A stretch of 64,000 bases of DNA, from assembly GCF_030696805.1 (NCBI RefSeq), contig NZ_JAUYRO010000096.1:95164-159163 (forward strand), in the 5' to 3' direction. The notes under the pieces were generated by a model. It was not told where the DNA came from. It saw only the letters and a list, made by a program, of their open reading frames with translations, and searched no databases. The DNA comes from Methyloversatilis sp. (lineage in GTDB: Bacteria > Pseudomonadota > Gammaproteobacteria > Burkholderiales > Rhodocyclaceae). Positions 47,474 through 57,107 of this stretch are shown here, piece after piece (position 1 is the first letter of the stretch; the number at the start of each line of letters is the position of its first letter). The translations under genes were made by a program, and so were the position numbers.

Positions 47474-49609
47474 ATGAGGCGCGTATCAGTTGATATCGGT
47501 GGCACATTCACCGATTGTTTCGTGGTGTGGGACGGCAAGCACATCGAGGCCAAGGCCCTGACCACCCACCACAACCTTGCACTGGGCTTCAACGAAGCAC
47601 TGAGCAAGGCCTATCACGTGCTCGGTCTGGAACTGGAAGAAATCCTGTCCCAGGTCGACTCCGTCCGCTACGCCACGACGCTGGGCACCAATGCCCTGAT
47701 CGAGCACAAGGGACCGAAGATCGGCATGCTGGTGACCGCCGGCTTCGAGGCGACGGTGCCGCTGAGCCGTGCGCGCGGCTACGGTGAAGGTCTGGACAAT
47801 CTCGGCCAGCAGGATCTGCCGAACGCGCAGCGCCCCGAGCCGCTGGTGCTGGCCCACATGATCCGCGGCGTGCGCGAACGCCTCGACTTCCAGGGCGAGC
47901 AGGTCATGCCGCTGGACGAAGAAGACGTGCGCACGCAGATCCGCGAACTGGTGGACCGCGGCGCCGAAATCATCGTCGTGGCACTGGTGAATTCGGTGGT
48001 CAACCCGGTGAACGAGCAGCGCATCGAAGAAATCCTGCTCGAGGAATATCCGTCGCATCTGCTCGGCGCTATCCCGATCATCCTGTCGCACCAGGTGGCC
48101 GGTCGCAAGGGCGAATACGTGCGCGCCACCTCGGCCGTCATCGACGGCTATCTGCACTCGACCATGTACCACGCGCTGTCGGCGCTCGAGCAGAACCTGC
48201 GCGCCCACAAGTATGAAAAGCCGATGCTGGTGATCCACAACTCCGGCGGCATGGCACAACTGAATTCGACCGACGCGCTGCAGACCATCCACTCCGGTCC
48301 GGTGTCGGGCATCGCGGCGTCCGAACACCTGGCCATGCAGTGCGACCTGGGCAATGTGGTGGCGACCGACATGGGCGGCACCAGCTACGACATCGGTATC
48401 GTCGTCGAAGGCGGCATCAAGCATTACGACTTCAACCCGGTGATCGACCGCTGGCTGGTGTCCGTGCCGATGGTCCACCTTGTCACGCTGGGTGCCGGCG
48501 GCGGTTCCATCGCCAGCTACGACCGCATGTACAACACGGTGAAGTGCGGCCCTGAATCGGCCGGCTCAGACCCCGGCCCGGCCTGCTACGACCGCGGCGG
48601 CATGAACCCGACCGTGACCGATGCCGACCTGCTGCTCGGTTACCTCGATGCGGCCAACTACGCCGGTGGCTCGATTCCGCTGAATCCGCGTCGTGCCAAG
48701 GCGGCCATCGAAGACGCGCTGTGCGACGACCTCGACTGCGAAGTGATCGAAGCCGCGCTGCTGATTCGCGAAAAGGTCGATGCCAACATGGCCAACGGGC
48801 TGTTCACCGAGCTGCGCGCCCGGGGTTACGACCCGAAGGAATTCACCATGCTGGCCTACGGCGGCAACGGCCCGCTGCATTGCTGCGGCATCGCGCAGAA
48901 CCTGAACATCGACCGGATTCTGGCACCCCCGCTCAGCTCGGTGTTTTCGGCGGTCGGTGCCGGCAACATGCACCAGCTGCACATTCACGAACAGTCGCTC
49001 TACATGGTGCTGTACGACTCGAACACGCGTCACCTGTTCGACGACTACGCCCGCTTCAATTCCATCGTGGCCGAGCTGAAGGAACTGGGTACCCAGGATC
49101 TGCAGCGTCAGGGCGTGCCGCGCGAGGACGTCTGCCACAGCCTCGAACTGGACATGCGCTACGGCAACCAGCTGGTGCAGACCACAGCCGTCATCCCGCA
49201 GCACGAAGTACATGGCGTGAGCGACGTGATGGCCATCATCACGCAGTTCTCGAATGACTACGGCAAGCGCTTCGGCGAAGGCTCGCAGGCACCGGAAGCG
49301 GGCATCCGCATCAACACCATCCGGGTGGCTGCCTTCGTGCGCCATGAAACCGTGAAGTTCGAGAACATCAAGCCGGTCCCGGCCGAACAGCGCACCGCAC
49401 CGCCGGCACCGGGCAGCCGCCGCAAGTGCTGGTTCGTCGGCCATGACAGCGCCTTCGATACGCCGGTGTGGAGCCGCGATGCGATCGAACCCGGCATGCA
49501 GATCGCCGGCCCGGCCATCATCGCCTCCGAAGTCACGACCTTTCTGGTGGATCCGGGCTGGACCTTCGTGGCCGCCAAACAGGGTGCGTCCTGGTTCCTG
49601 CGCGGCTGA
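47474..49609 (+). CDS. apcC: Acetophenone-carboxylase-like subunit C (hydantoinase A/oxoprolinase family)
   Basis: A 711-residue HyuA-like protein with an intact ATP-site signature: SVDIGGTFTDCFV, ATTLGTNALIEHKGPK, ATDMGGTSYDIG and LGAGGGSIA. By analogy with the known enzyme it is the larger HyuA-type subunit, where a substrate is activated by phosphorylation. GAGGAG precedes the ATG. It is clearly paralogous to ApcA but longer and with more canonical phosphate motifs. Confidence 0.84.
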   Translation: MRRVSVDIGGTFTDCFVVWDGKHIEAKALTTHHNLALGFNEALSKAYHVLGLELEEILSQVDSVRYATTLGTNALIEHKGPKIGMLVTAGFEATVPLSRARGYGEGLDNLGQQDLPNAQRPEPLVLAHMIRGVRERLDFQGEQVMPLDEEDVRTQIRELVDRGAEIIVVALVNSVVNPVNEQRIEEILLEEYPSHLLGAIPIILSHQVAGRKGEYVRATSAVIDGYLHSTMYHALSALEQNLRAHKYEKPMLVIHNSGGMAQLNSTDALQTIHSGPVSGIAASEHLAMQCDLGNVVATDMGGTSYDIGIVVEGGIKHYDFNPVIDRWLVSVPMVHLVTLGAGGGSIASYDRMYNTVKCGPESAGSDPGPACYDRGGMNPTVTDADLLLGYLDAANYAGGSIPLNPRRAKAAIEDALCDDLDCEVIEAALLIREKVDANMANGLFTELRARGYDPKEFTMLAYGGNGPLHCCGIAQNLNIDRILAPPLSSVFSAVGAGNMHQLHIHEQSLYMVLYDSNTRHLFDDYARFNSIVAELKELGTQDLQRQGVPREDVCHSLELDMRYGNQLVQTTAVIPQHEVHGVSDVMAIITQFSNDYGKRFGEGSQAPEAGIRINTIRVAAFVRHETVKFENIKPVPAEQRTAPPAPGSRRKCWFVGHDSAFDTPVWSRDAIEPGMQIAGPAIIASEVTTFLVDPGWTFVAAKQGASWFLRG

Positions 49610-49655
49610 ACGCGCAGGCATCCCGATCAAACCCATACAGATGACAGGATTGAAA

Positions 49656-51932
49656 ATGAGCGAAACAAGCACGAAGGTGGCACCGAAAGTGCCGAGCGCC
49701 GAAGAAGTCGCGCTGATCAAGAAGTTCCTGAACGACACCACGCTGTTTCTGGGTCCCGACCCGGAAATCATGCGGAACCATGACCTGATGCCGCGCAGCG
49801 CCGACGAAGACGCTGCGATGAAGAACCTCAGCGACGCGCACACCGTGGCCAAGATCCGTGACCGCATCCAGGCCGGTTGCGACGAAGGCTACGAAATGGT
49901 CGAGCAGATGGGTGCGGCACCGGGCGCCAAGTGGGGCGACATCATCACGGGCGTCTATTCGGCCTCGGGCGATCTGGCGATCGCCAGCGCCGGCGGCGTG
50001 CTGATCTTCTCGGCGCTGGTGCACCACCCGATCAAGTTCATCATCAAGAACTGGGTGAACGAACCGACGGTGGGCGTGCGCGACGGCGACGGCTTCATCC
50101 ACAACGACTCGCGTTACGGCAACGTCCACAACACCGACCAGTCGATGATCCTGCCCATCTTCCACCAGGGCAAGCTGGTGTGCTGGGTGGCGTCCACGGT
50201 GCATGAGGGCGAGAACGGCGCGATCGAGCCGGGCGGCATGCCGTCGATGGCCGAAAGCCCGTCCGACGAAGGCCTCAAGATGTGCCCGTTCAAGGTGGTC
50301 GAGAACTACCAGATCAAGCGCGACATCCTGACCTTCCTGCAGAACTCGGTGCGCGAGCCCAAGCTGCAGTACGAAGACATGAAGGTGAAGCTGTTCGCCT
50401 GCCTGCGCATCAAGCAGCGCATCGAGGAAACGCTGAACAGCGACGGCCCGGAAGCACTGGTCGCGACGCTGCGCACGACGATGGAAAACGTCCGTGCCGA
50501 AGTGAAGCGCCGGGTCAGCGAATGGCCGGACATGACGGTGCGCACCTACATCATCCAGGACTCGACGCTGCGCGAGAACTGCGTGGTGAAGATCAACTGC
50601 AAGCTGACCAAGACCGGCGACCGGCTGATCTTCGACTTCCGCGGCTCCAGCCCGGAATTCACCAACCGCGCCACCAACACCATCCTGGCCGGCCTCAAGG
50701 GCATGCTGGCGCAGTGCTTCCTGTGCTACGTGTGGCCGGACCTGCCGCGCGGTCAGGCGGCGTTCGCACCGATCGAAGTGATCACCGATCCGCATTCGAT
50801 CGTCAATTCGTCGTACGACGCACCGAACTCGCAGTCGCTGATGTCCATCTTCACCGGCTTCACCGCCGGCCAGCACGCGGTGGCCAAGTTTCTCTACAGC
50901 TGTCCGGAGAAGTACACCAAGGTGCACGCGCCGACCTTCAACATGATCAACACCTTCATCTGGGGTGGGGTCAGCCAGCACGGCGAAACGCTGGGCAACC
51001 TGTGTGCCGACCTGAACGGCATGGGCGGCGGCGCGCGTTCCGACACCGACGGCGAACATGCCCTGGCTCCGATTTTCGCCACCATGGCGGACATCGGCGA
51101 ACAGGAGCTGAACGAGGAAGACGTGCCCTTCCTGCAGCTCGTGTCGAAGAAGATGACGCGCGATGCCATCGCCCCGGGCAAGTACCGCGGCGGCCAGGGC
51201 TACACGATGATCGTGGCGACCAAGGACTCCGAACAGTGGGGCTTCATGACCACCGCCCAGGGCGCGAAAATTCCGCCGATCCAGGGGCTGTTTGGCGGCT
51301 ACGCCTGCGGCTGCTACCCGCTGTCGAAGGTCAAGGGCGTCGATGTCTACGACGTGCTGCAGAACGAGCCGCACAAGTTCAAGCACTCGATCGAAGAAAT
51401 CATGAACGACCAGCCCTTTGAGGGCGCCACCTACAGCACCTATCACATGGGCATGGGCTTCGAAATTTCGAAGCGCGGCGAACTGTTCATGATTTCGCAG
51501 GGCGCGGGTGCCGGCTACGGCGACCTGCTCGAACGCGACCCGGCCAGCGTGATTCGTGACATCGAAGAAGGCCTGATGTCGCAGGGCGTGGCCGAACGCC
51601 TGTACAAGGTCAAGTTCGATCCGGTGACGCTGGCCATCAACCAGGAAGCGACCGACGCCGCCCGCGATGCCGAACGCAAGGCACGGATTGCCCGCAGCGT
51701 GCCCTACGCCGAGTTCATCAAGAGCTGGAACAAGCCGACGCCGCCGACGCATCTGCAGTACTTCGGCTGCTGGGGCGATGACATCACCAAGCTCTACATG
51801 GGCAGCGCCGACAAGTTCCGCGACGCCGACACGCCGCGTCCGAACTACATGACCCACCCGAAAGACGTGCGGATCGCAGAACTGGAAGCCCGTCTGGCTG
51901 CGCTGGGTGCGATGGGGAGCGACAAGCAATGA
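49656..51932 (+). CDS. apcD: Acetophenone-carboxylase-like subunit D (hydantoinase B family)
   Basis: A 758-residue HyuB-family protein (KWGDIITGVYSASGDLAIAS, FIHNDSRYGNVHNTDQSM, PGKYRGGQGYTM). In the family this subunit forms the carboxylation site together with HyuA. The N-terminal region of about 90 residues is extra compared with simple HyuB proteins. AGGA lies just before the chosen ATG; an in-frame ATG 15 bases upstream is also possible. The last codons overlap apcE by ATGA. Confidence 0.84.
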   Translation: MSETSTKVAPKVPSAEEVALIKKFLNDTTLFLGPDPEIMRNHDLMPRSADEDAAMKNLSDAHTVAKIRDRIQAGCDEGYEMVEQMGAAPGAKWGDIITGVYSASGDLAIASAGGVLIFSALVHHPIKFIIKNWVNEPTVGVRDGDGFIHNDSRYGNVHNTDQSMILPIFHQGKLVCWVASTVHEGENGAIEPGGMPSMAESPSDEGLKMCPFKVVENYQIKRDILTFLQNSVREPKLQYEDMKVKLFACLRIKQRIEETLNSDGPEALVATLRTTMENVRAEVKRRVSEWPDMTVRTYIIQDSTLRENCVVKINCKLTKTGDRLIFDFRGSSPEFTNRATNTILAGLKGMLAQCFLCYVWPDLPRGQAAFAPIEVITDPHSIVNSSYDAPNSQSLMSIFTGFTAGQHAVAKFLYSCPEKYTKVHAPTFNMINTFIWGGVSQHGETLGNLCADLNGMGGGARSDTDGEHALAPIFATMADIGEQELNEEDVPFLQLVSKKMTRDAIAPGKYRGGQGYTMIVATKDSEQWGFMTTAQGAKIPPIQGLFGGYACGCYPLSKVKGVDVYDVLQNEPHKFKHSIEEIMNDQPFEGATYSTYHMGMGFEISKRGELFMISQGAGAGYGDLLERDPASVIRDIEEGLMSQGVAERLYKVKFDPVTLAINQEATDAARDAERKARIARSVPYAEFIKSWNKPTPPTHLQYFGCWGDDITKLYMGSADKFRDADTPRPNYMTHPKDVRIAELEARLAALGAMGSDKQ

Positions 51933-52807
51933 GTCAGCGCCTCGCCGACATCCTGCCCGGTCAGCAAGGTGGCAGCGGCCTCAAGGTCTGGTTGAAGTCC
52001 TCCGCCTACACCCGGCGACTGCTGCTGGGTGAAGACGGCGATCCCTGGCTGAGCGGTGCCCGGTATCTGGCGTACTTCTCGCAGGCCCAGGGGCTGCTGC
52101 GGCCCGACGTGGCCGTGGTGGAAGTCGGCGAGCTGTTCGATTCATGGCTGGTGCGTCACCCTGAAGTGCGCGCCGAACTCGGGTCGAAGAAGCGGCTGTC
52201 CTTTCCGTTGCGCAAGCTGCTGGAACAGGACGAGCCGCGCGCGCTGCTGGCCGAAATCGTGGAAGCGGTCATCGCCAATCTGCGCGGCCAGACGCCGCTG
52301 GTGCTGGCGATGCCCTCGCCCAAGCACTGGCTGTTTCACGCCAACGAACTGGCGGGCCGCAGCGACATCGAGCTCGACCCGGACGGCATCGAAGATGCTG
52401 CGATGTACATGGCAGACCTGATCCGTTCGGTGTCCGCTCACCCGGTGGGCGGCATCCTGCTGGAGGAACGCCCGGACGACCCCCGCATGGGCGAGACGGA
52501 CGTCGAGCGCTATCGTCCGCTGATCAATGTCGCGAAACACTATCGCTGGTCCATCGCGCTGCGCGCGCAGGGCGATGCCCTGCTGCCTTCGCCTGCGCTG
52601 GCCGATTTCGATGCGGTGATTTCGCCGAGCCTGCGCGTGCCGGCTCCGTCGTCTGCAGGCGTCGATGTCAGTCAGGCGCTGTGGAGCGGCGCTGCCCTGC
52701 CGGTACTCGAAGCCGGTCAGTTCTGGTTCGCCGACATTCCGGCGAGTCAGAAACCCGAATCCGTCCTCGAATCGCTGGCCGCGCTGCGCGCGTCGATCGG
52801 CGGCTGA
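51929..52807 (+). CDS. apcE: Acetophenone-carboxylase-like fifth subunit
   Basis: A 292-residue soluble protein with no domain I recognise from motifs. Its position as fifth gene, its size (about 32-34 kDa) and the ATGA overlap with apcD match ApcE, the loosely bound extra subunit of acetophenone carboxylase that acetone carboxylases lack. It contains no obvious cofactor motif; the central region (TPLVLAMPSPKHWLFHAN, VGGILLEERPDD) suggests an alpha/beta fold. Its presence is the best argument for the acetophenone type. Confidence 0.72.
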   Translation: MSQRLADILPGQQGGSGLKVWLKSSAYTRRLLLGEDGDPWLSGARYLAYFSQAQGLLRPDVAVVEVGELFDSWLVRHPEVRAELGSKKRLSFPLRKLLEQDEPRALLAEIVEAVIANLRGQTPLVLAMPSPKHWLFHANELAGRSDIELDPDGIEDAAMYMADLIRSVSAHPVGGILLEERPDDPRMGETDVERYRPLINVAKHYRWSIALRAQGDALLPSPALADFDAVISPSLRVPAPSSAGVDVSQALWSGAALPVLEAGQFWFADIPASQKPESVLESLAALRASIGG

Positions 52808-52916
52808 ACAAACGGGGGCACCCGGCCGGGATGTCCCCGAACACCGCGCATCAAGCCCGCAGGCCTTACCTGCCTGCGCGGTCGCGGTGCCTTACCACAG
52901 GCTACCGCGAATGCAC

Positions 52917-52964
52917 GCCCGCCTGCGCCGGATACTGACCGGCGCAGGCAGGGCTTTTCATTTT
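52917..52964 (+). terminator. Strong intrinsic terminator after apcE
   Basis: GCCTGCGCCGG pairs perfectly with CCGGCGCAGGC across a 7-base loop and is followed by GGGCTTTTCATTTT. It lies about 115 bases past the apcE stop and closes the operon. Confidence 0.9.
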
Positions 52965-52980
52965 CCGGATACGGCGACTT

Positions 52981-53112
52981 TCAGGGTTGATCCATGCTGC
53001 CCATCGCACGCGGCCAGGTCACCGCGCGCCACGGCCGTTTTCTGGCCTCGATCCGGGCGGTGACTTCGAGCTTTTCAGCGCCCACCAACACAAGCTGAAC
53101 CGAGCGTCCGCA
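52981..53112 (-). pseudogene. Decayed duplicate of the beta-propeller gene tail
   Basis: Read on the minus strand this encodes the last 43 residues and stop of the beta-propeller protein at 54523, with changes: LEVTARIE, TWPRAMGS and DQP are kept, while VVVVDAA became LVLVGAE. The similarity stops at CGRS; upstream residues of the open frame are unrelated. The chemoreceptor gene lies between the fragment and the intact copy. No start or ribosome site belongs to it. Confidence 0.85.
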
Positions 53113-53246
53113 GCCGCCCGCCACCGTCCATCTGCGCCCGACCAATCTGGATGAACGAAATAAAGCTGCCCGCACGCAGAAGATTTGCCCGCCGCGTCCG
53201 TTGACTCCGTGTCGAGGTCTTTCGAATTTTTCGTCAGGGAATGCAC

Positions 53247-54491
53247 ATGAACTTCATATCGCGCAGCATCCGCAACAAGCTCCTGGTCATCTGCGGCGGC
53301 GGCACCGCCGCACTGCTGCTGGCCGCGGTCATCGGCCTCGCCGTGGAATGGTCGGCCATCGATGCCCTGTCGGGCGACATCACGCGGGCGCAGGCGCTGG
53401 CCGTGCGCGAAGAGACGGCGAACAAGCTGATGGTGATCGGCGGGGCCTTCGCCATCGTCGTTCTACTTGCCTTCGTACTTTTCCTGTGGGCCCTGCAGCG
53501 CACGATCATCGGCCCGGCGCGACGCCTGTCGGCCGATCTCGAACGGCTCGCCGGCGGCGACTTCGGCGGTCACGTGGCCTGCACCACACAGGACGAACTC
53601 GGTGCCATCGCGCTCAGTGCCGAACGCATCCGCAAAGACCTGGGCGCCCTCGTGTCGCAACTCAAGCAGTCGGCGCACTCGCTGGTCGATGCGTCGCAGA
53701 CGGTCAGCGGCGAATCGCGCCGGGTGGCCGACGCCTCGGCCGCGCAATCGAGCGCGGCGAGTTCCACCGCCACCTCGGTCGAAGAGGTGACCGCCGGCAT
53801 CCGCGCCGTGGCCGCCAATGCCGGCAACGCCGCGCGCCAGGCCGACGAATCGCTGGACCAGTCCGCGCGTGCGCAATCGCACCTGACCGAGCTGCGCGAA
53901 TCGATCGGCCGCACGGCGAACGTGATGAACGAGGTGTCGGGTGCAGCCGCTGCCTTCGTCGACAACGCGCAGCAGATCACCCGCATGACGCGCGAAGTGC
54001 GCGAAATCGCCGACCAGACCAATCTGCTGGCGCTCAATGCTGCCATCGAGGCGGCACGCGCCGGCGAACAGGGCCGCGGTTTCGCGGTGGTGGCCGACGA
54101 GGTGCGCAAGCTGGCCGAGAAATCGAGCGCTTCGGCCGGCGAGATCGACACCATCACCCGCAGCCTGGCCGAGCGGGCGACGAGCCTGGCGACGGCGCTG
54201 ACCAACGGCCGCGAAGCGGTCGGTGTCGCCGAATCGTCGAGCAATTCTGCCGCCGGCGTCATCACCGTCGCCCACCGGGCGGTATCGCAAGCCGCCGACG
54301 AGGTGCGGTCGATCAACGTGGCGCTCGAACAGCAAAGCCGCGCCACCGGCGACATCGCCGAGCACGTGGACAGCATTGCAACCATGTCGGAGCAGAACCG
54401 CTCGGCCGGCAGCAACCTCGCCGCCTCGGTCACGCACCTTCAGGGGCTGGCAAACGAACTGAACGATCTGACCGGACGCTTCCGCCTGTAG
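53247..54491 (+). CDS. Methyl-accepting chemotaxis protein with a minimal periplasmic loop
   Basis: A 414-residue receptor. Helix 1 is at about residues 13-35 and helix 2 at about 62-85, with only about 25 residues between them, so there is no periplasmic ligand domain. A HAMP domain (about 86-135) and a full signalling hairpin follow, with [21 protein letters not shown] and [15 protein letters not shown]. It may sense membrane or internal state, or act with a partner. The start at 53247 is preferred over 53241 because AGGGA then sits six bases upstream. Confidence 0.9.
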   Translation: MNFISRSIRNKLLVICGGGTAALLLAAVIGLAVEWSAIDALSGDITRAQALAVREETANKLMVIGGAFAIVVLLAFVLFLWALQRTIIGPARRLSADLERLAGGDFGGHVACTTQDELGAIALSAERIRKDLGALVSQLKQSAHSLVDASQTVSGESRRVADASAAQSSAASSTATSVEEVTAGIRAVAANAGNAARQADESLDQSARAQSHLTELRESIGRTANVMNEVSGAAAAFVDNAQQITRMTREVREIADQTNLLALNAAIEAARAGEQGRGFAVVADEVRKLAEKSSASAGEIDTITRSLAERATSLATALTNGREAVGVAESSSNSAAGVITVAHRAVSQAADEVRSINVALEQQSRATGDIAEHVDSIATMSEQNRSAGSNLAASVTHLQGLANELNDLTGRFRL

Positions 54492-54522
54492 CGGGCCGCC
54501 GGCCGGACCGTGCAAATGCCGC

Positions 54523-55641
54523 TCAGGGCTGGTCGAGGCTGCCCATCGCACGCGGCCAGGTCACCACGCCCCAGGGCAGCTTCTTGTCCTCGATCCGGGC
54601 GGTCACTTCGAGCTTCGCGGCATCGACGACCACAACCTGATTCGAGCGGCCGCAGGCCACCAGGATCTGCTTTTCGTCCGGCGTGAAGGTGAAGTGCCAG
54701 CAGCGCTCGGCGTCGAGCGGCACGTCCTTGATCTTGACAAAGGTTTTCGCATCGAACACCTCGAGCGCCTTGGCCCGGGCAGTCGCGACGAACAACCGCT
54801 CACCCTTGCGATCGAAGGCCACGCCATACGGTGTCTGACCGGTCGCGACCGTCTTGATCGGCGTCAGCTTGTCGTCCAGCACCAGGAAGTTATTGCCGAA
54901 TTCCAGCGTGGCGATATAGGTCTTGCCATCCGGCGACAGCTTGATGCCGCGCGGGCGGGCACCGTACTTTTCGACATCGACCTTTTTCACCAGCTTGCCC
55001 GACTTGATGTCGTGCAGCGTGAGCGTGTTGTCGGCTTCGTTGGTCACCACCAGGCTCTTGCCGTCAGGCGAGAATTCGATGCCTTCGGTTTCCGGGCCGC
55101 CCACGATGTTGCGCACCACCTTGCCGGCCTTCAGGTCGACCACGGCGACCTGTGCCGGCTCCCTGTCCTCGTCGTCATCGTCGTCGTCATGGCCGTGGGC
55201 GCCGTCCTTGCCACCTTCTTTCTTCTCTTCCTTCTTTTCGGTGCCCGGCTTCGGCGGCGGGCCGAGCTTGGAAGTCGGTTCGAACGACACGAAAGCCATG
55301 TCCCCGCGCACGCGTACGAATTCCGGGTTCTTGCCGATCTTGACGCGCTTGATGATCTTGCCGCTGGCCGTGTCGATCAGCGCGACGTCGCCGGTTTCAC
55401 GCACCGCAACGACCAGCGTCTTGCCGTCGTCGGTGACGCCCAGGCCACGCGGCACCTTGCCGCCGACCGCGTACTCACCGGTCACCTGCATCTTCGCCAG
55501 ATCGATGATCGAAATGCCGCCTTCCTGATTGCTCACATAGGCCGTGCCCTGCGCCTGCGCCAGACCGGCACCGGCAAACAACGAAAAAAGTGCGGCAGAC
55601 CACAGGCTGCGCGCTGCGATTGGGCGGGTCATCTTTTTCAT
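54523..55641 (-). CDS. Periplasmic YVTN-type beta-propeller protein with His/Asp-rich insert
   Basis: A 372-residue exported protein. The signal peptide ends AGAGLAQAQG (cleavage near residue 31). Seven propeller blades with YVTN-like repeats follow (VPRGLGVTDDGKTLVVAV, IEFSPDGKSLVVTNEADN, PYGVAFDRKGERLFVAT). Between blades two and three lies a charged insert with KKEEKKEGGKD and HGHDDDDDDEDRE, a possible metal-binding loop. Similar propellers occur beside PQQ-dependent catabolic genes. GGAGG precedes the start at 55641. The 361-bp gap to prfB (55642-56002) contains no gene. Confidence 0.87.
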   Translation of the reverse strand: MKKMTRPIAARSLWSAALFSLFAGAGLAQAQGTAYVSNQEGGISIIDLAKMQVTGEYAVGGKVPRGLGVTDDGKTLVVAVRETGDVALIDTASGKIIKRVKIGKNPEFVRVRGDMAFVSFEPTSKLGPPPKPGTEKKEEKKEGGKDGAHGHDDDDDDEDREPAQVAVVDLKAGKVVRNIVGGPETEGIEFSPDGKSLVVTNEADNTLTLHDIKSGKLVKKVDVEKYGARPRGIKLSPDGKTYIATLEFGNNFLVLDDKLTPIKTVATGQTPYGVAFDRKGERLFVATARAKALEVFDAKTFVKIKDVPLDAERCWHFTFTPDEKQILVACGRSNQVVVVDAAKLEVTARIEDKKLPWGVVTWPRAMGSLDQP

Positions 55642-55964
55642 GGGGTTTCCTCCTTGATTAATTCTTATTCGACTGCTGTCGGCCACATCGAACCCAACGC
55701 GCGTGCCAGGCACCGGGACGACGTGATCGAAGCGCTGCAGTATAGAGATCGTCGCGCGGCCTTCGGTTCAGGAAATCCGCCAGTCGGGGCGGCGGGCGAG
55801 GCTGATCCGCCCGTGCCGACCGGGAAAACCGCCCGTTACGGTGTCGCAGCCCAGCCCCGGGTACAAGGGAAATCGTCCCGTACCCCCACGGTCGCGTCGG
55901 CGCACACACGGCACTGCGCGCGCCGGCAGAGGGTCCGCTCACCGTGCCCGGCCGCTGCAGCCGG

Positions 55965-55970
55965 TACAAT
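55965..55970 (+). promoter_or_regulatory. Probable -10 element of prfB
   Basis: TACAAT lies 32 bases before the prfB ATG. No clear -35 was seen. Confidence 0.4.
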
Positions 55971-56002
55971 CGACGGTTTTCCGTATTCCGGGCCCGCACA
56001 TC

Positions 56003-57107
56003 ATGGAAGCAGAACGTCTGAACGCCATCGCCAATCATCTGACCGACCTGCAGTCGCGGGCCGGCGAACTGCGGAGGTATCTTTGACTTCGATGCCAAGG
56101 CATCGCGGCTCGAAGAGGTAGAACGCGCGCTGGAAGATCCGGGCATCTGGAGCGACACTGCGCGCGCGCAGGAACTGGGCAAGGAGAAGCACACGCTGGA
56201 AGCGGTCGTGCGCGCCATCGAATCGATTGACGCACGGCTTGCCGACGCCAGCGAACTGTTCGAACTGGCTCGTGAAGAGGCCGACGAAGACACCGTGGTG
56301 GCAATCGAAGCCGACAAGGCGAAGGTCGAAGCCGACGTGGCAGGCCTCGAATTCCGCCGCATGTTCAACAATCCGCAGGATCCGAATCCGTGCTTCCTGG
56401 AAATCCAGGCCGGCGCCGGCGGCACCGAAGCGCAGGACTGGGCATCGATGCTGCTGCGCATGTACGTGAAGTACTGCGAACGCAAGGGTTTCGACGTCGA
56501 GGTGATGGAAGAGTCGGAAGGCGACGTGGCCGGCATCAAGAGCGCCACCATCAAGGTGACCGCCGAATATGCCTACGGCACGCTGCGCACCGAAACCGGC
56601 ATCCACCGGCTGGTGCGCAAAAGCCCGTTCGATTCCGGCGCGCGTCGGCACACCAGTTTTTCCAGCGTGTTCGTCTATCCGGAAGCCGACGACTCGATCG
56701 AGATCGAAATCAATCCGGCCGATCTGCGGGTCGACACCTTCCGTGCGTCGGGCGCCGGCGGTCAGCACATCAACAAGACCGACTCGGCGATCCGCATCAC
56801 GCACGCGCCGTCCGGCATCGTCGTGCAGTGCCAGAGCGATCGCAGCCAGCACCGCAACCGCGCCGAAGCGATGGCCATGCTGAAGTCGCGCCTGTATGAA
56901 GCCGAACTGCGCAAGCGCCAGACTGAGCAGCAGGCGCTGGAAGATTCCAAGACCGACATCGGCTGGGGCCACCAGATCCGCTCCTACGTGCTCGACCAGA
57001 GCCGCATCAAGGATCTGCGCACCAATTACGAGGTGGGCAACACGCAGGGCGTGCTCGATGGCGACCTCGACGGCTTCATCCAGGCCAGCCTGAAGCAGGG
57101 CGTGTGA
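56003..57107 (+). CDS. prfB: Peptide chain release factor 2, with programmed +1 frameshift
   Basis: Recognises UGA and UAA stop codons and releases the peptide. The first frame gives 27 residues ([12 protein letters not shown] then ELRRYL) and reaches an in-frame TGA at 56084. Skipping one base continues as [12 protein letters not shown] to a total of 367 residues. The tripeptide anticodon SPF and the catalytic GGQ ([11 protein letters not shown]) are intact. The gene would look truncated if annotated from the internal ATG at 56208. Confidence 0.96.
56074..56087 (+). promoter_or_regulatory. prfB programmed frameshift signal
   Basis: GAGGTATCTTTGAC combines an internal Shine-Dalgarno-like GAGG, the slippery CTT codon (56081-56083), the TGA stop and a following C, as in the autoregulatory site of E. 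coli prfB. Confidence 0.92.

Noticed and set aside
49533..51929. 798-codon minus-strand open frame
   Set aside because: Antisense shadow of apcD; low-complexity composition typical of reverse frames in high-GC genes.
45060..51932. Acetone carboxylase (acxABC)
   Set aside because: There are two HyuA-like subunits plus a fifth gene, whereas acetone carboxylase has three subunits.
52981..53175. Small minus-strand gene of 64 codons
   Set aside because: Its C-terminal part is a decayed copy of the beta-propeller gene tail and its N-terminal part is unrelated sequence without a ribosome site.
56208..57107. prfB starting at the internal ATG
   Set aside because: The upstream frame with the CTTTGAC frameshift site gives the full-length release factor 2.
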